Part shown: positions 60,580 to 64,000 of the stretch, one piece after another | Numbering within the stretch: position 1 is the stretch's first letter | Layout: each line of letters begins with the position of its first letter | Source: Cyrtodaria siliqua | Lineage: Eukaryota; Mollusca; Bivalvia; Adapedonta; Hiatellidae | Assembly (NCBI GenBank): GCA_037043455.1 | Contig: JAWPHD010011225.1 | Span: 21,825 to 85,824 of the forward strand | DNA: 64,000 nt | Direction of reading: 5' to 3' | The notes under the pieces: generated by a model | Databases searched by the model: none | Seen by the model: the letters and a program-made list of their open reading frames with translations, nothing else | Told to the model about the DNA's origin: nothing | Position numbers and translations under genes: made by a program

Positions 60580-61560
60580 TTAATTTGATAAAATCACCAT
60601 TTTTATAATTCCAAACTTGTCTTGTGAATGATTATGTAACAATTGATTAGAATTAAAACAAATGTATGTACCGAAATGGTCAGTAACGTCCCGTGGTGTT
60701 ATAATAATACCAAAGTCATGTGCTTTAACAGAATCTGACATAACTACTGGATCAATTAAAGTTGAAGAATTATCAGTGACTCGGGCTGGTTCTGTAATTA
60801 CATTGGTGAGATTATTAATCAACATAATATCTCTCAGTTGGTGATTATTCAAGTTCAACTGGTCCTCATTTACATCTCCAACTATAATTATACTCTTTGC
60901 TCTTTCTAACGATTGCTCAATACTTAAATTAAATCTGTTCCAGAAGTCAACATTACTATTAGGTTTACGATACACGGTGCATATAAGTATGGTTTAGTTA
61001 CGATCTTTAATTTCAATCCATATAGATTCTGGTAATATATGTTCGAGTTCATGTACTCTGTTGGATATTATATTTGACGAAACATACAATACAATACCTC
61101 CAGAATGAGCAGTGCTGTCTTTCCTATAAGTAGTAACAACATTTTCAATAAGTAAGAAATCGTCATCATGTGTAAGATGTGTCTCGGTAAAATACAACAT
61201 ATCAAAGTCTGTATAATTATCCTTAATAAATTCAAGTTTATTTCGAATGCTTCTAATAATAAGATGAAATAAAGTTAAGCTAGTATCAGTTGACATTGAT
61301 GGACATGGATTTAGTTCTCCATCTCCAGAAGTAATGATTAATGATAAAGGAACTAGTGCAAATTCTAAATTTAAAATACTCAACTTTAAATACTCCGTGA
61401 CATTTTTTAACGTAATACGCAAACATTTAGTTAAACATGATAATATATAAACAAAAAAGTTTAACGGTGTCGTTATCAATGCCATTTTCTTGGGAATGGC
61501 ACTACAGATACAATGAAAGAGGCCAATATCCACCCTCCAACACATTATATCGTTACCCAT
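60580..61560 (-). pseudogene. LINE N-terminus and AP-endonuclease domain fragment
   Basis: From Met at 61560 the frame holds hydrophobic stretches, then SGDGELNPCPS, a damaged 2A-like motif, then endonuclease blocks FDMLYFTETHL (E of the TETHL motif), HSGGIVLYVSSN, and after one TAA stop (near 60992) TILICTVYRKPNSNV, IIIVGDVNEDQL (the GDxN block) and VTDHFGTYICF (the DH block). The two open parts are in the same frame, so only one stop separates them. The catalytic blocks are recognisable, but the protein cannot be made as it stands. Confidence 0.8.
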
Positions 61561-62257
61561 TGGACAATAAAGACACTCTCAACATGTAACACATGTATAT
61601 GGAGGGTGGCCAACCTAGTACAACCAAGGCGCCTGAGTAAACAAACCGAGCAAGGAAATGTGGATCTACAAGGAAAGGGAAAAGAATAGAGATAGACAGT
61701 ATCGTAAAAAACAACAACATGTAACAGTGACGTAGCCAGAGGCTAATTTAAACCGAGGCAGTCTAGTGGGGTCCGTGGGCATGCTCCCCCGGGAATTTTT
61801 TTTCTAGGACGTCTCTGGTGCGTTCTGGAGGACACTCCGACCATGTTATACCACCATAAAATTCGTATTATTGGCACTATATATATATATATAAAAATAT
61901 ATATATTTTTTTTAACGAGCGAGCGAGATGAAAATATATTGGTATTAGGATCCAGGGGCATGCTCCCCGGAATAAAGTGGGGTTATATGTGATTGTCAGC
62001 GATTTCTGGTTGTTATAAAGCATGATTGCAAGACAGAATTAAGTTAACAAACACTGATTAAAGACACACATGATATTTTTTCAATTTATTTTGTTTTCTG
62101 AATCAAAGGCCAAAGCAATTCTTCTATGTCCGGGAGAATCTCACAATCGCAGAATATCCGTGCGGTCAATTGGAATGTTTTTATGAATAAACATTAAAGC
62201 CAAACCATTAAGACGAGAGTCTATCATGGTTGATCGTGTCCAAGTTTTGAGTCTTGT

Positions 62258-62897
62258 TTAAGCGCTGAAACTACGTTCGCACGAACAGGAACCCACAGGC
62301 AAACTTAAAATTAACTGAACAATTGCATTAATGTTCGGCAAGTAGTTTTCGTCGCACAATTCAAATCCTTTTTGGAGAGACACAGGTTTCCTAATTTTTT
62401 CATTAGTATGTTTCCATCTTATAACTTCGGTTTCAAATTGGCTTATCATAGGAAGGTCATGAAAATGTTTGTTTGATTTTGTCTTCAATGCTGTTCGTAA
62501 GGTCAGGGGCGTAGCCAGAGCCTTTTGGAGAATACGCCCTGGGGGAGGGTGTGGGAGGGGGTGTCCACCCCCTTTCTGGTGGGGGGTCCTGGGGAAAATT
62601 TTGAAATTTGAGTGCAATTTTGGAGGTTTGTGGCTTCATTTGAGAGAGATTTTGGAGGTTTTTAAAAATAGTGCCTCACCCCCTACCCCACTTCAATTTT
62701 TATTGCTGATTTTAAAAAATAAGCACTTTTATTTGTTCACATTCGATTTTCTGGATACACCCTGGCGTACAGGAGTATGCCTGGCTACGCTCCTGAAGGT
62801 GGTCATGATAATACGTTCCCTCTAAAACGTCTTCCAATTGTTCAGGAAACCGAGAAGTAAGGTGCTGTATTACGTAATTTACGTAAACGAAGATCAC
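62258..62897 (-). pseudogene. hAT transposase C-terminal dimerisation region (interrupted)
   Basis: The minus strand reads VIQHLTSRFPEQLEDVLEG before the nested MITE and ISQFETEVIRWKHT, YLPNINAIVQLILSLPVGS, CSCERSFSAL after it. The 'YPNI...LLxLPVxSxxxERSFSxL' block is the hallmark of the hAT family C-terminus (as in ZMYM1-type proteins). The coding part upstream (catalytic core) is missing, a frameshift follows the MITE, and a stop ends it near 62258. Removing the MITE and one copy of AAGGT rejoins the frame (HDHL then TNSIEDK). Confidence 0.75.
62504..62795. mobile_element. hAT-type MITE nested in the hAT relic
   Basis: Ends CAGGGGCGTAGCCAGa and inverted tGCCTGGCTACGCTCCTG give imperfect terminal inverted repeats; the 5-bp direct repeat AAGGT (62499-62503, 62796-62800) flanks it. 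The 292-bp interior is GC-rich at the left (ccctgggggaggg) with no coding capacity. The 5-bp duplication suits the hAT5-type group. Confidence 0.7.
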
Positions 62898-62910
62898 TAA
62901 CCAACTGAAA

Positions 62911-63063
62911 TGGTCCCGGGTTCAACTCTATCCCCGCAATGAAGAGGAGCATACCAATAAAACTGGCAGCGCCAACCACTCGAACAGTGTCCAGGTCAAT
63001 CGCAAACCCAGAAGCAATCGGAAAACACCCGATTCTTGCTCTGTATGTAGCGATGTCCACCAT
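62911..63063 (-). pseudogene. Transposon N-terminal fragment with 2A-like motif
   Basis: From ATG at 63063: MVDIATYRARIGCFP, a hydrophobic stretch VVGAASFIGMLLFIAG and IELNPGP (62934-62911). DxExNPGP is the 2A ribosome-skipping motif; several invertebrate non-LTR retrotransposons carry such a motif behind a signal-like N-terminus. Here the first Asp is Gly, while NPGP is intact. The frame continues for about 20 codons, then stops where the hAT code begins. Source family unknown. Confidence 0.5.
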
Positions 63064-63429
63064 TTTGGTGTACAGTAAACAAAACTTAAAGCAGTAGTAT
63101 AAAATGCGACGCACAATACGGAGTCCCGACAGTGTAAATGGCAGCGAGGATGGTGCCTCACTTTGCCTCAGTGACTGTGGCTACGGCATTTGGCATAAAT
63201 GTAACATGTAGTCATTTGAATTTTCAGAAGTCGATCTGATTATTTTTATTGCTTTTTTTTTTTTGCTCTGCAAATTTTTACCGGTGCGCCTCAGTGTGGC
63301 TACGGCACTGTATAATGCAAACACGTTCATACTACTTATCGAACTCGAAACGAGCGAAGATCATACAGAAAATCAGATAACTTAAGTTAAGTTGGTGTAT
63401 TCACTAAACACTTGATAATGTGACATGTA

Positions 63430-64000
63430 ACTAATATAAAGACTGACTTGTCATTATCGTCATCAAAACATATAAACATAGTCATCATCCATAATTACGA
63501 AACAATAAAAATCATCATAATCATTAATATATTCGTCACCTAATTGGCAATACCATTATCTTCACATCAATCCAATCATAACCACATTAGCACCATTATC
63601 ATTTTCATCATCATAATCATCACTACATCAACACAGTCATTTTCCCATCAAAATATTTCTCATCAAAATACTTTTCATTACATAATCATCATCACATAAA
63701 CACAATTTTCAGTCTGTCAACATGATTATCATCACAATCAACAACATCATTTCGCTGACATCTATCAAATCATCAACATATTAATATCACTTTCATTTTC
63801 ATTTGAATATCACCGTTATCATCGATTGCATCAACATTAATAATAATAATAATAATATTAATAATAATAAAAATCATAATCATCACCATTATCATCATTG
63901 CATCAACATTACCATCATATTCATCACCGTTAATTTGACCATCTTTGCATTAACATAATCCTAATGATCATCATCAACATCATCACATTAACATAATCCT
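63430..64000. repeat. Degenerate ATC/ATT-rich microsatellite to the window end
   Basis: 'catcatcatcac'-like units mixed with 'aataataataat' (63840). Composition recalls the 1.6-2.9 kb tract but much more decayed. It runs off the right edge. Confidence 0.85.

Larger units (their letters stand above)
57880..61620 (-). mobile_element. Decayed non-LTR retrotransposon (LINE, CR1/L2/Jockey-like clade)
   Basis: Read on the minus strand the order is: hydrophobic N-terminus with a 2A-like motif, endonuclease/exonuclease/phosphatase domain, reverse transcriptase, and a C-terminal region with a CxC...H...C cluster. This is the order of APE-type LINEs. Several frameshifts and stops show it is dead. The 3' end is put near 57880, where a T-rich stretch (a-rich on the element strand) begins, and the 5' end near 61620; both limits are approximate. 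It sits downstream of the BTB exon. Confidence 0.85.
61729..63310 (-). mobile_element. hAT transposon relic
   Basis: CAGTGACGTAGCCAGA (61729) and the inverted end gtggctacggCACTG (to 63310) agree at 14 of 16 positions, and the flanks TGTAA / TATAA agree at 4 of 5, fitting a 5-bp target duplication. Inside, the minus strand codes for the C-terminal hAT dimerisation region. A MITE (62504-62795) is nested in it. A second, related end (ctgtggctacggca, 63168-63185) lies just inside the right end. The 2A-like ORF at 63063 is also within these limits, so the element may be a composite. Confidence 0.55.

Overview
The window is AT-rich, intron-rich animal DNA. The best guess is a mollusc, probably a bivalve. 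The reasons are several unrelated repeat families built from tandem units, a GACG microsatellite and a terminal hairpin (the architecture of bivalve 'pearl'-type elements), tRNA-derived SINEs with long 3' domains, and many MITEs. No bacterial-style operons, rRNA genes or functional tRNA genes are visible.

One cellular gene can be reconstructed. It lies on the minus strand from 46285 to 2956 and runs off the left edge. It is the 5' part of CEP97, the leucine-rich-repeat centriole-capping protein that works with CP110 to restrain ciliogenesis. Five exons (46285-46273, 27514-27369, 18775-18673, 4990-4935, 3057-2956) join with consistent phases into exactly 420 nt, or 140 codons. The four introns total about 43 kb, so most of the window is CEP97 intron filled with repeats. 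A second gene-like piece is one BTB/POZ exon on the plus strand (56532-56789) with a frameshift.

Layout: 0.3-0.6 kb SINE; 1.6-2.95 kb CAT/CAC microsatellite ending at a CEP97 splice donor; 3-9 kb exons 4 and 5, a mariner-like MITE, SINEs and tandem-unit elements; 9.6-13.4 kb a composite element carrying a THAP-domain relic and a convergent acidic ORF; 13.8-16 kb a TIR element that swallowed a five-copy 320-bp array; 17-23 kb SINEs, exon 3 and tandem-unit elements; 23.8-26.6 kb a 52-bp satellite split by a 1.1-kb TIR element; 26.8-27.5 kb SINE and exon 2; 29-34 kb SINE, foldback elements and a TIR MITE; 34.3-37.9 kb two linked satellites (77-bp and 62-bp units) that grew inside a SINE; 38.6-42.6 kb more tandem-unit elements; 46.3 kb CEP97 start; 48-51 kb tandem-unit element, tRNA-like SINE and a Penelope-like fragment; 52-57 kb MITEs, a deletion copy of the 9.6-13.4 kb element and the BTB exon; 57.9-61.6 kb a decayed LINE; 61.7-63.3 kb a hAT relic with a nested MITE and a 2A-like peptide; then degenerate ATC repeats.

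The most interesting biology is in the repeats: a satellite born from the central domain of a SINE, with two kinds of higher-order structure; a THAP-carrying element whose short copy elsewhere in the window has a 64-bp internal inversion; 2A-like NPGP motifs in two transposon fragments; and a hammerhead-like core at the Penelope fragment end. All family assignments come from reading motifs by eye; no database search was possible.
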